Source: Bordetella parapertussis (GTDB lineage Bacteria; Pseudomonadota; Gammaproteobacteria; Burkholderiales; Burkholderiaceae_B). Taken from it: 64,000 nt of DNA. Under the pieces are notes generated by a model. It was not told where the DNA came from. It did no database searches and saw nothing but the letters and a program-made list of their open reading frames with translations. The position numbers were made by a program, and so were the translations under genes. Below are positions 17,356 through 28,365 of the stretch, in pieces (the stretch's first letter is position 1; each line of letters starts with the position of its first letter). The stretch is from assembly GCA_945903445.1 (NCBI GenBank), contig CAMDNZ010000007.1:1-64000 (forward strand). Reading direction: 5' to 3'.

Positions 17356-19554
17356 ATGAAACTGAAGACTCTGGCTTATGTGTTGGCGACCCTGCCCTAC
17401 GGTATGGCGGCGCAGGCACAAGTGACCACCTCCACGGCAACCGACGCGGCAACCACTTTAGACGCCGTGACAGTCGAGTCCAGCGCCGACGCTTCTGCGG
17501 CCGGTCTGTCGCCCGCCTATGCCGGTGGGCAAGTGGCGCGCGGCGCACGGGTAGGGGTGTTGGGGACGCGCGATGCCATGAATACGCCCTTCAGCCTGAC
17601 CAGCTACACCAACGAAATGATCCAGGATCGGCAGGCGCGCGGCGTCGGCGATGTGTTGCAAAACGATCCGGGCATTCGCATGGCGCGTGGCTTCGGCAAC
17701 TTCCAGGAGTCGTTCTTCATTCGCGGCTTCATCGTCAGTTCGGAAGACATCGCCTACAACGGTTTGTACGGCTTGATGCCTCGCCAGTACATCGCCACCG
17801 AATTGTTCGAGCGAGTCGAAGTGTTGCGTGGCGCCTCTTCGTTTCTGACGGGGGCATCGCCCTCGGGTGGCGGCATTGGCGGTGCAATCAATTTGGTGCC
17901 CAAGCGCGCCCTGAACGACCCCCTGACCCGTGCAACGGTGGGTTTGGCTGGCATGCAGGGACAGACGGCCATCGACGTGAGTCGGCGTTTCGGCCAGGAC
18001 GGCGAGTTCGGCCTGCGCTTTAACGCCGCGCATCGCGGTGGCGAGTCGGCGATCGATGGCGATTACGCACGCACCAGCGTCGCGTCGCTAGGGCTGGACT
18101 GGCGCGGCAACAATGTGCGTCTGTCGGGCGACGTGGGCTGGCAGGACAACCATCTGCGTGCTCCGCGTCCCAACGTCACCTTGGCCAGCGGAGTCGGCGT
18201 GCCTGTGGCGCCGGATGCGCGCCGCAATTACGCGCAGAACTGGAGCTATTCGGACGAGCGCGACGTGTTCGGCACTTTGCGCGGCGAAGTCGACCTGAAT
18301 GAGAAGGTCACGGTGTGGGGCGCAGCAGGCGCACGTCGCAGCGAAGAAGACAACTCGCTTGCCAACATGACGGTCAACGATGCCGCGACTGGGGCAGGCA
18401 GTGTCTATCGTTTCGACAATACGCGTGAAGATACCGTTCACACCGGTGAAGTCGGCATCCGTGCTAAGACGCGCACGGGCCCGATCGGCCACGAATTCGT
18501 GGTGGCGGCATCGCATTTCTCGTTGAAGAAGAACAACGCCTACGCCATGGACTTCGGCAATCAGTTGGCAACCGGCATCTATAACCCCACCGACTACGCA
18601 AAGCCCGGTTTCAGTTCGACGACTTTTGTCGGAGGCGAGCTGGCAGATCCTCGTCTGACTGGCAAGACTCGGATGACCAGCTACGCGCTGGGCGATACGC
18701 TGTCGATGTTCGACGAGAGGCTGCTCGTGACGCTAGGTGTTCGTCATCAAAGGTTGTCGACGCGCGATTATGCCTACGGCACTTCCTTGAAGACCGGGGG
18801 GTACGAGGCCAGCCGCAATTCGCCAGCCGCTGGCGCAGTCTTCAAGCTCACCCCGGCCGTCTCGCTGTATGCCAACTATATCGAATCGCTGAGCGCCGGT
18901 CAGACCGCGCCCCAGAATGCGAACGGCCTTCCGGTGGTAAACGGTGGGGAAAGCATGCAGCCGTATGTTTCACGCCAAAAGGAAGTCGGCGTCAAATACG
19001 ATGGCGGGAATCTAGGTGTAGGCTTGGCCTTGTTCACCACCGATAAGCCACGCGGCTTCGTGGACAGCAATCAGGTCTTCTCCACCGGTGGTAAGGACCG
19101 CCATCAGGGTGCCGAGCTGACCGTCTACGGCCAGCCTTCATCGGGTGTTCGCGTGTTGGGCGGCTTGACCTTTTTAGCTGCCAGGCAGCGTGAGACGGGT
19201 TCGGCCACGACCGATGGCAAACGTGTCATCGGCGTGCCGCGCTTCCAAAGCACGCTGGGCGTGGAATGGGACGTGCCGGGCGTGCAGGGTTTGGCGCTGG
19301 ATGGCCGCATGGTTCATACCGGCTCGTCGTATGCCGCTGCCACCAACACGCTCCGAGTGCCGAGCTGGACGCGATTCGATGCCGGTGCGCGCTATGTGAT
19401 GGATGTGCGGGGCCATATGGTGACTTTACGCGCGCGCGTGGACAACCTGTTCGATCGCAACTACTGGGCCTCGGTCGGCGGCTATCCAGACAATGGCTAT
19501 CTGGTGCTGGGCGCGCCGCGAACGTTCTCGCTGAGCGCATCGATCGAGTTCTGA
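17356..19554 (+). CDS. TonB-dependent siderophore receptor
   Basis: An outer-membrane gated beta-barrel for ferric-siderophore uptake driven by TonB-ExbBD. The 732-aa product has a signal peptide (MKLKTLAYVLATLPYGMAAQAQ), a plug domain (about residues 70-180: GTRDAMNTPFSLTSYTNEMI, DVLQNDPGIRMARGFGNFQE, VEVLRGASSFLTGASPSGG), a long barrel and the family C-terminus (NLFDRNYWAS, GAPRTFSLSASIEF) ending in Phe as outer-membrane proteins do. The plug motifs place it with the ferrichrome/ferric-siderophore group. A Fur box lies upstream. No siderophore synthesis, permease or sigma/anti-sigma pair is adjacent, so the ligand cannot be named. Confidence 0.93.
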   Translation: MKLKTLAYVLATLPYGMAAQAQVTTSTATDAATTLDAVTVESSADASAAGLSPAYAGGQVARGARVGVLGTRDAMNTPFSLTSYTNEMIQDRQARGVGDVLQNDPGIRMARGFGNFQESFFIRGFIVSSEDIAYNGLYGLMPRQYIATELFERVEVLRGASSFLTGASPSGGGIGGAINLVPKRALNDPLTRATVGLAGMQGQTAIDVSRRFGQDGEFGLRFNAAHRGGESAIDGDYARTSVASLGLDWRGNNVRLSGDVGWQDNHLRAPRPNVTLASGVGVPVAPDARRNYAQNWSYSDERDVFGTLRGEVDLNEKVTVWGAAGARRSEEDNSLANMTVNDAATGAGSVYRFDNTREDTVHTGEVGIRAKTRTGPIGHEFVVAASHFSLKKNNAYAMDFGNQLATGIYNPTDYAKPGFSSTTFVGGELADPRLTGKTRMTSYALGDTLSMFDERLLVTLGVRHQRLSTRDYAYGTSLKTGGYEASRNSPAAGAVFKLTPAVSLYANYIESLSAGQTAPQNANGLPVVNGGESMQPYVSRQKEVGVKYDGGNLGVGLALFTTDKPRGFVDSNQVFSTGGKDRHQGAELTVYGQPSSGVRVLGGLTFLAARQRETGSATTDGKRVIGVPRFQSTLGVEWDVPGVQGLALDGRMVHTGSSYAAATNTLRVPSWTRFDAGARYVMDVRGHMVTLRARVDNLFDRNYWASVGGYPDNGYLVLGAPRTFSLSASIEF

Positions 19555-19580
19555 TCCAAGACAAAGCTCGTTTCGAAGCA

Positions 19581-19633
19581 GGGCCTGATCAATGCACGGT
19601 AACCGTCAAAGGGTCCGTGCCAGGATCAGGCCC
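19581..19633. terminator. Long inverted repeat after the receptor gene
   Basis: A 19-base arm at 19581-19599 (GGGCCTGATC then AATGCACGG) pairs with 19615-19633, with only a 3-base internal mismatch, around a 15-base loop. It starts 27 bases after the receptor stop and lies before a convergent gene, which fits transcription termination. Only two T follow it, so a Rho-independent mechanism is doubtful. Confidence 0.5.
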
Positions 19634-19741
19634 TTGCGTCATCTGCGACATATGTACGCGCATCCGCGGTGGGCGTTCGCGATGCCGTATGCTCCTGTCT
19701 CCGTACCCGACCTAGGGCATGGGTATGCCTTGACGCGCGAA

Positions 19742-22198
19742 CTACTGCAAACGCTCGTTGGCTGGTAGCGGTTTACCGAAGAGATAGCCCTGGAAATGCG
19801 AGCAACCCTCGGTCTGTAGCTGATCGAGCTGATCGCTGGTCTCGACGCCTTCGGCAGTCGTCGGAATTTCCAAGCTACGACCAATGCCGTTAATGGCGCG
19901 GATAATGGCCAGCGCCTCGCGGCTGGTGTCCAGGTCACGCGTGAACGATTTGTCGATCTTGATCTTGTCAAACGGAAACGAGCGCAAATAGCTCAAGGAC
20001 GAATAACCCGTACCAAAATCGTCCAGCGCGATCTTTACGCCCAAGGCTTTGATTTTACGCAGTGTTTCAATATTGGCTTCCGAGTTTTCCAGTAGAACCG
20101 ATTCGGTGATCTCAAGCTCCAGACGCTGCGGAGGCAGTCCGGACTGATGCAAGGCCGATTCGATCAACGATACGAATGCGCTGTTCTTGAATTGGACGGG
20201 AGACAAGTTCACCGCCACGGTCTGGCCGGTCTGCCAGGTCATCGCCTCAACACATGCTTCGTGCAAGGCAAAGGCCCCTACCTCGTGAATCAGTCCGGTT
20301 TCTTCGGCGATGGGTATGAATTCAAGTGGCATGATGACGCCATTGACCGGATGCTGCCAACGCATCAATGCTTCGTAGCCTGTAATGCTACGTCCCGCGC
20401 TGTCGATGATGGGTTGGTAGTGCAGTTGAAGCTGACGCGCCATGATGGCTTCGCGCAGATCCATTTCGATCAGACGCCGCTTGCGCGCGGCCTCCGCCAT
20501 TGCAGGCGTGAAAAAGGCGAACTGGTTGCGGCCGTTGCGCTTGGCATCGTAGAGCGCCAGATCGGCATAGCGCAGCAAGGTATCGGCGGCGGTGTGGTCG
20601 CCCGGCGCCATCGCGATCCCGATACTCAATCCAACCGAAACCGTTTGTCCATCGACCGAGAACTCAGGTCTCACGGCTTCGATCAGTCGCATGGCCGTGC
20701 GCTCGACGTCTTCGAGTCGAGCCATATGCGGCAGTACTACGGCGAATTCGTCGCCGCCCAGGCGGCTTAAGGTATCGCTATCTCGCAGCACGTTGCGCAA
20801 TCGGGTTGTCAAAGCGCGCAGCAGCTCGTCGCCGAATTGGTGGCCCAGCGTGTCGTTAACCGTTTTGAAATTATCGAGATCCAGACAAAGCACTGCGGCA
20901 GATTGGCCATTCGCCGATGAAGATTGCAATACATCGTTCAGGCGTTGGCGAAACATTCTGCGATTTGGCAAGCCGGTCAGAATGTCGTGGTGTGCCATGA
21001 AATGAATCTGCGCGTGAGCGGCATTCTCATCGGTCACGTCATCGGCAATCAGCATGACGTAGCGCGAGCGCGGATCGTTGCCATGCACGGTCAAGGTGCT
21101 GGTACGCAGGGCGCGCATGCCATGAACCGTTTCGATCTGTTCTTCGTGGCGATGCACGCCTTCAGCACGCAGCGCTTCGTCGGCCAATTGGTCGAAGTAG
21201 TCGCTCACCGGTCCAGCCAGGCAGTCGTGGGGGCGCTTGCCCACCATGTCTTGGCTGGTGCTGCCGAAGAGCCGTTCGGCCTGCCGGTTGGCCAGCAGAA
21301 TCTTGCGCGATACGGCGTCTTTCACGATCACGCTGGAAGGAATATTGGAGACGACCGTGTCCAGAAATACTGACAACGATTTCATCTGTTCGCTGTATTG
21401 TTCGGCCAGTTCCTTGGCCTCCAGCAGTCGCTCTTCTTGTTCGCGACGTTCGGTGACAACGCGAGTGATTTTGGCGTAGCCGACAATCTCGTTGTATTCA
21501 TCGTGAATCGCGTCGATCAATACGCTGGACCAAAAGCGCGAGCCGTCTTTGCGATAACGCCAGCCCTCGGCTTGGAATTTCCCGGTGTCGCGCGCAGTGG
21601 CCAGGCCTTTTTGCGGCAGGCCGACGGCTTGCTCTTCCTGGCTGTAAAAGCAGGAGAAGTGACGTCCAAGAATTTCGGCTTGCGTATAACCTTTGGCTCG
21701 CTCTGCTCCCGCATTCCAACTGGCCACGTTGCCCTCGACGTCCAACATGTAGATCGCGTAGTCGGTAACGCCTTCGACCAACAACCTGAATCGACGTTCT
21801 TGCGCCTCGCGATCCAAGCGGAGTTGGCGCTGTTCGGTGCAGTCACGGGTAATTTTGGCGAAGCCGATCAACATGCCGCCGTCGTAGATGGCGTCGATGA
21901 CCACATGTGCCCAAAATTTCGAGCCATCTTTACGAATTCGCCAGCCTTCAGCCTCGAAACGGCCTTCGGCGCGCGCTGTCTCCAACCCGCGTCCAGGAAG
22001 ATCCAGCGCTTGTTCTTCTTTGGAATAAAAGCAGGAAAAATGCTTGCCAACGATTTCGTCGCGGGTGTAGCCCTTGGCACGTCGTGCGCCGGCGTTCCAG
22101 TTCGACACGATGCCTTCTGGAGAAAGCATGTAGATGGCATAGTCGATTACGCCTTCCACGAGAAGACGATACATTACATCTGAGTGCACTTGCGTCAT
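19742..22198 (-). CDS. PAS-PAS-PAS-GGDEF-EAL c-di-GMP signalling protein
   Basis: A soluble sensor able to make and/or degrade c-di-GMP. The 818-aa product, from the ATG at 22198, has two nearly duplicate PAS domains (LLVEGVIDYAIYMLSPEG and LLVEGVTDYAIYMLDVEG) in the first 260 residues, a third PAS (about 285-400), a GGDEF domain with intact LGGDEF at residues 481-485 and an RxxD inhibitory site (RDSD) five residues before it, and an EAL domain with YEALMRW (EAL at 609-611) and later DDFGTGYSSL. Both catalytic motifs look intact. No signal peptide or membrane segment is seen. It is convergent with the receptor gene. The input signal is unknown; tandem PAS domains often bind haem or flavin. 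Confidence 0.93.
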   Translation of the reverse strand: MTQVHSDVMYRLLVEGVIDYAIYMLSPEGIVSNWNAGARRAKGYTRDEIVGKHFSCFYSKEEQALDLPGRGLETARAEGRFEAEGWRIRKDGSKFWAHVVIDAIYDGGMLIGFAKITRDCTEQRQLRLDREAQERRFRLLVEGVTDYAIYMLDVEGNVASWNAGAERAKGYTQAEILGRHFSCFYSQEEQAVGLPQKGLATARDTGKFQAEGWRYRKDGSRFWSSVLIDAIHDEYNEIVGYAKITRVVTERREQEERLLEAKELAEQYSEQMKSLSVFLDTVVSNIPSSVIVKDAVSRKILLANRQAERLFGSTSQDMVGKRPHDCLAGPVSDYFDQLADEALRAEGVHRHEEQIETVHGMRALRTSTLTVHGNDPRSRYVMLIADDVTDENAAHAQIHFMAHHDILTGLPNRRMFRQRLNDVLQSSSANGQSAAVLCLDLDNFKTVNDTLGHQFGDELLRALTTRLRNVLRDSDTLSRLGGDEFAVVLPHMARLEDVERTAMRLIEAVRPEFSVDGQTVSVGLSIGIAMAPGDHTAADTLLRYADLALYDAKRNGRNQFAFFTPAMAEAARKRRLIEMDLREAIMARQLQLHYQPIIDSAGRSITGYEALMRWQHPVNGVIMPLEFIPIAEETGLIHEVGAFALHEACVEAMTWQTGQTVAVNLSPVQFKNSAFVSLIESALHQSGLPPQRLELEITESVLLENSEANIETLRKIKALGVKIALDDFGTGYSSLSYLRSFPFDKIKIDKSFTRDLDTSREALAIIRAINGIGRSLEIPTTAEGVETSDQLDQLQTEGCSHFQGYLFGKPLPANERLQ

Positions 22199-22402
22199 GA
22201 TTCCGGGGGCCAACGTATAGAGCAGGGGGCTACGACGCAGTGCAAATCGTGGAGGTGCGATTTCGAGTCGCCAGGCGCCGTCGTATGAGGGATGTACAAG
22301 TAGAGACGTACAAGATAAATGTAACCCGACACCCCGTATTTCATACGCCCAGCGCACCCACGAGTTTCAAGATATTTACGATTGTGTGGACGTTTAGCCT
22401 CG

Positions 22403-22681
22403 TTAAGCGACGGCCAGCCGGACGGATGCCCCGTTGTCCACAATCTCGTAGGTGGAAACTTCGAATTCTGTGGGACTTACTGCACCTACGGAGGCAAACG
22501 TCACGAACCTTGGGGTCCAGTCGATTTCTTTAAGGGGCTTAGGGTTGACGCGTGAAATGGTCAGATAACCTTTGCCGCTGCCCTCATGCGCCACGTTGTC
22601 GCATTCCAGATCGAGGGTGCCTTCGACAATGTCGTTACGATTAGCTTTTAGGGTGACCAAAGGGGTTTGCCAGTTTTGCAT
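22403..22681 (-). CDS. Hypothetical 92-aa protein
   Basis: The ATG at 22681 is preceded by GGAG at a good distance, which decides the start over an in-frame GTG at 22693. The product (MQNWQTPLVTLKANRNDIVE) is a soluble beta-rich sequence with no signal peptide, no cysteine pair and no motif I recognise. The codon pattern is like that of the neighbours. It stands alone in AT-richer DNA between the PAS-GGDEF-EAL gene and a membrane-protein gene. Confidence 0.6.
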   Translation of the reverse strand: MQNWQTPLVTLKANRNDIVEGTLDLECDNVAHEGSGKGYLTISRVNPKPLKEIDWTPRFVTFASVGAVSPTEFEVSTYEIVDNGASVRLAVA

Positions 22682-22941
22682 GGTGTTCTCCACAGGGCGT
22701 TGCCGGCACTGTGCCGGAACTTCAGCTTTTATTCAGCAATATTTAAGCCTGATGTCAGATTTCCTGTGAACACAACATTCCAATTCTTTTTAGGTATGAA
22801 TATTGCTACCACTATGCTTCGGTTACGAACCAATTGAATGCCTGCGCGTTACCATGGCCCGTTTGATCTCTCGCTGCACCTGAATGCCTGGTGCGACTGA
22901 CTGACATTTACACTATTTGTCCGAATTTACAGACGTGGTGG

Positions 22942-23247
22942 ATGATGCATTACGAATGGCTTTTTTGGGGAATGACGGCGGTCGTGGCGTGCGCAGTCGT
23001 ATGGGGCGCGGCCGCTGCCTGCCTGTTAGTGCGTTTAGCTTGGACTTTGTTGGGATGCGTGTTTGCCGCAGGCATAGTCGGTGCCGTTGTCGCCTGGATG
23101 ACGAGCGCACCGATGTGGTCGGATAGCAAGGTGATCCTGGTTTTCGCTAGTGTGATGTTTTTTTGGGTTATTTCGTCAGCTGTAGCGTTGCTGGTATCCA
23201 GGCTACGCCGCAGATCCTCTTTACCGTCGTCTCTTTCTGGCGGCTGA
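22942..23247 (+). CDS. Small inner-membrane protein, unknown function
   Basis: From the ATG at 22942 the 101-aa product (MMHYEWLFWGMTAVVACAVV) has three predicted membrane helices: residues about 5-35, 38-55 and 63-85, ending in an Arg/Ser-rich cytoplasmic tail (RLRRRSSLPSSL). Longer starts upstream exist but carry no ribosome-binding site that I can see. It ends 12 bases before the ATG of the GAF/histidine-kinase-like gene, so the pair may form a membrane-plus-sensor unit. Confidence 0.6.
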   Translation: MMHYEWLFWGMTAVVACAVVWGAAAACLLVRLAWTLLGCVFAAGIVGAVVAWMTSAPMWSDSKVILVFASVMFFWVISSAVALLVSRLRRRSSLPSSLSGG

Positions 23248-23259
23248 TTGCATCTCTTC

Positions 23260-24480
23260 ATGACCACATCGAATACTGTTTTTCCCGAAGCTGTCGTTAG
23301 CGAGGTCCTGAACGCTTTGCTGGCGTTGACCGGGCTGGAACGCGCTGTGCTGGCCGTGCCTGATGAGGCAGCCTGGCAAATCGAGCAGCTGGCGGCCGGC
23401 GGCCAGGAAGTGTCCGACATGACAACCGATACCGACCCGACTGTTATTCAACAGGCGGACGCCGGGTTCTACGATGCCGTTCGCCTAGCCGCGGCCATCG
23501 TCAGCGTTCCACCGGTGACTGGCTTGGGGTCTCATGAACGCATTTCGGCGATACTAGACTCGACCCGATTACCCGCTAAGGCTTTGGTGGCCGTTTCGCT
23601 CGTCGATTCTCAGGGGGTGTGTCTGGGCGTGCTGTGCGCTTTCGGCGATAAGGCACCGTCTGCTTACTGTGCCGGCACCGCGGAGTCGATCGGTATTTTC
23701 GCTCGTAGCTTGATTTCTCAAGCGCAACGCCATGGCCTCAGTCAGCGCAAAGTGCTGTCGGTCATCAGTCATGACGTGCGCAATCCGATGCACTCGCTGT
23801 TTGCCGCGATCGAAATGCTTAAAAGCAAGCCGCTCGATCCCCGCGCGCTACGCTTGGCGGGCATGGTGGAGGCCAGCGCATTGCGGCTGGGGGAGTTGGC
23901 ACGTGGGGCGGTCGATTTTGCTCGAATGCAGTTGACAGGCGAGATGCCGATCCATCCAGTCGTCAACGCGCCATTGCAAACCGCATTGGATAAAGCGGTC
24001 GCCAACGCCCGTGCGGCCTATCCCCAACGCGAGGTGACGGCCCACTGGGAAGATTGCGCTGCTGTCACCTGCGATCCTGCGCGCGTGGGCGAGGCGTTCG
24101 CCGCCGTTCTGAACCATGCGCTCAAACATGTCGAGTACGACAGTACAGTTGCTATTCGTGGATATTGTGACGAAGACATGGCTGCGCTTATTGATATTGA
24201 CGTGCCCGGCTATATTTTGCCTGCCGAACTCTTGCCGCATCTGTTCGATCCGTTTCATATGATCGACGGCGAAGCGCGAATTGCCCAGTTAGGTATTGGG
24301 CTGTATTTGGCTGCTGCGGTAGCGCGGGCGCATGGCGGTAGTTTGACCGCGTCTGCGCTGGGCGAAGGTGCGGTACGTTTCACGATGCGTCTGGCGGCCA
24401 GTGTGGCGCAGCCTCGCGAGAGTGTGTACAAGGCCTCGGTAGGTACCGAGGAAGTAGCTGATGGTCCGCAAGAGGTGTAA
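23260..24480 (+). CDS. GAF-domain histidine-kinase-like protein with degenerate ATP motifs
   Basis: The 406-aa cytoplasmic protein has an N-terminal GAF-like sensor region (about residues 15-160), an H-box of normal form (VLSVISHDVRNPMHSL) and a HATPase region. In the latter the N-box reads LNHALKH, where the Mg-binding Asn of NxxxNAxK is His. The G1 box reads DVPG instead of DNGPG, while the G2 box GIGLYL is recognisable. This suggests weak or no kinase activity, perhaps a phosphotransfer or scaffold role. No response regulator is adjacent. The start is the ATG at 23260; a TTG at 23248 is an alternative. Confidence 0.8.
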   Translation: MTTSNTVFPEAVVSEVLNALLALTGLERAVLAVPDEAAWQIEQLAAGGQEVSDMTTDTDPTVIQQADAGFYDAVRLAAAIVSVPPVTGLGSHERISAILDSTRLPAKALVAVSLVDSQGVCLGVLCAFGDKAPSAYCAGTAESIGIFARSLISQAQRHGLSQRKVLSVISHDVRNPMHSLFAAIEMLKSKPLDPRALRLAGMVEASALRLGELARGAVDFARMQLTGEMPIHPVVNAPLQTALDKAVANARAAYPQREVTAHWEDCAAVTCDPARVGEAFAAVLNHALKHVEYDSTVAIRGYCDEDMAALIDIDVPGYILPAELLPHLFDPFHMIDGEARIAQLGIGLYLAAAVARAHGGSLTASALGEGAVRFTMRLAASVAQPRESVYKASVGTEEVADGPQEV

Positions 24481-24559
24481 ACACAGTTTGCAGAATGCTC
24501 GCACCGGGGGATTGACGTTCTACACTCCCGTTTCAATGACCTGAAAAGAAGGAAGTTTC

Positions 24560-24841
24560 ATGAGCAAGGAAAATGTCCAGCGTTTTATTGCGCGCGTTTC
24601 CGAGGATTACCACCTGGCTGCCAAGGTCAAGGCAATACCTGCGGGCTCGTCGGCCGAAGATGCATTCGTTGCACTGGCGCGCGAGCAAGGTCTTATGTTC
24701 ACCGTGCAAGATCTGCGTGACGAAGCCGATCGCGTAGCCAGCACGCCGCGCGCGGCCGATACGGGAGAGACCACCGAATCCAATTCGTCCGAATGGGTGC
24801 TCGACTATTTCTATGGCCAAAATCGGAAGTGGACCACCTGA
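24560..24841 (+). CDS. Nif11-domain small protein
   Basis: The 93-aa product opens MSKENVQRFIARVSEDYHLA and continues with AAKVKAIPAGSSAEDAFVAL and then AREQGLMFTVQDL, the pattern of the Nif11 domain (helical; F..k...D..L..kl.......e.v.lA.e.G..ft..el). Nif11 sequences serve as leader peptides of some ribosomal natural products but also occur as stand-alone proteins. Here the part after the domain is acidic and polar (SEWVLDYFYGQNRKW), not a Cys- or Gly-rich core, and no modifying enzyme is nearby. A strong Shine-Dalgarno AAGGAAG precedes the ATG and a terminator closes the gene, so it is a single-gene transcript. Confidence 0.75.
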   Translation: MSKENVQRFIARVSEDYHLAAKVKAIPAGSSAEDAFVALAREQGLMFTVQDLRDEADRVASTPRAADTGETTESNSSEWVLDYFYGQNRKWTT

Positions 24842-24863
24842 TTCTCAGGCACGGTCGCAGTCG

Positions 24864-24898
24864 AACGCACCCACTTAAAAAATGGGTGCGTTTTTTTG
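24864..24898 (+). terminator. Intrinsic terminator of the Nif11-like gene
   Basis: A perfect 10-bp stem (AACGCACCCA and TGGGTGCGTT) around a nine-base A-rich loop is followed by a T run to 24897. It ends just before the stop of the convergent effector gene and, with A on the other side, may work in both directions. Confidence 0.9.
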
Positions 24899-24902
24899 TT
24901 TG

Positions 24903-27464
<2,562 letters not shown>

Positions 27465-27474
27465 GATGTGCTCC

Positions 27475-27903
27475 TCAAACCGCTGCGGCGGTCAGATCTA
27501 TCGTGTGGCGACCTTGGACAATTTCGCGCCATAACAAGGCCACATCCGCAAACGCATCGATCATGCGGGCCAAGCTGCCTGGATTGCACAGGGCGATCGG
27601 CGCGCGGATGCACAGCAAGACTGCGCCGGTGCCGGATTGCACACCCAGTGTGCAGCCGCCGGTGCCGGCCCATAGGGCATTAGCTTCCAGCATCAGGCGC
27701 ATCAGGCGATCCGGCTGAAGGTGACTGGCCGCCTGCCCCAAACTGGTGAACAGCACCACATTACCCGCCTCTTCGTCGCCCTCTGCGTTCAATCCGATCG
27801 ACAGGCCGGCGACCTGCAGCTCTTGGTTCAAGACCAGGTCGGCCGCAGGTTCCAGACCGACCAACTGGGCATAGCCTTCGAGCAACTGTATATAGCGAGT
27901 CAT
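27475..27903 (-). CDS. CesT-family type III secretion chaperone
   Basis: A 142-aa acidic protein with the class I chaperone pattern: an N-terminal helix (YIQLLEGYAQLVGLEPAAD), a beta core and the hallmark LMLEANALWAGTGGCTLGVQ near residue 80, followed by a C-terminal helix. Such proteins act as dimers that bind the N-terminus of one effector and pilot it to the secretion ATPase. It ends 11 bases before the effector-1 start, making it the likely dedicated chaperone of that effector. Confidence 0.85.
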   Translation of the reverse strand: MTRYIQLLEGYAQLVGLEPAADLVLNQELQVAGLSIGLNAEGDEEAGNVVLFTSLGQAASHLQPDRLMRLMLEANALWAGTGGCTLGVQSGTGAVLLCIRAPIALCNPGSLARMIDAFADVALLWREIVQGRHTIDLTAAAV

Positions 27904-27935
27904 GACGAGGTTCCTATGTTGATTCGGGTCTTGGA

Positions 27936-28355
27936 TCAGACCGCAGGACTAAGCGGCAACCCCTGAGCCAAGGCAGCGGCCCAGATAAGAGAAGTTTCGC
28001 ATTGAGCGCGGCACGCGCGCGCCAGCGCAGCGGGTGGGGTGTCTAGCGAGTAGCGTTGCTCGAGCAGAATATCGTCGGCACCCAGCTGCAGACCGAATGA
28101 CGAACCGGTCGTGACCGGCCCCAGTGTGTTGGCTTGCAAAAGCAGGCGCAGCATGTCGACAGAAGGTTGCGGCGGCAATGGCCCCACTTTGCAGGCGCAT
28201 TGGATGGCGTGGCCGCTCGGGCCGGCGACTGGCGAGAGGGTTAGCGTGACCTCGCCGACGACGATGGTTTGATACTCGTTTAGCGCCTGAGCATCCACGC
28301 CGATCTCGAGAGCGAGCGCGGTCAGCGCCGCGCTGTAGTGTTCGTCCAATGACAT
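27936..28355 (-). CDS. CesT-family type III secretion chaperone
   Basis: A 139-aa paralogue of its neighbours with MLRLLLQANTLGPVTTGSSFGL in place of the usual LWAGTGGATLGL, so the central loop is diverged, and a C-terminal helix (ARACRAQCETSLIWAAALAQGL). It is the middle gene of three chaperone genes read towards effector 1. Its own effector may be encoded elsewhere, or it may form a heterodimer with an adjacent chaperone, as some class I chaperones do. Confidence 0.75.
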   Translation of the reverse strand: MSLDEHYSAALTALALEIGVDAQALNEYQTIVVGEVTLTLSPVAGPSGHAIQCACKVGPLPPQPSVDMLRLLLQANTLGPVTTGSSFGLQLGADDILLEQRYSLDTPPAALARACRAQCETSLIWAAALAQGLPLSPAV

Positions 28356-28365
28356 GGATGGGTCC

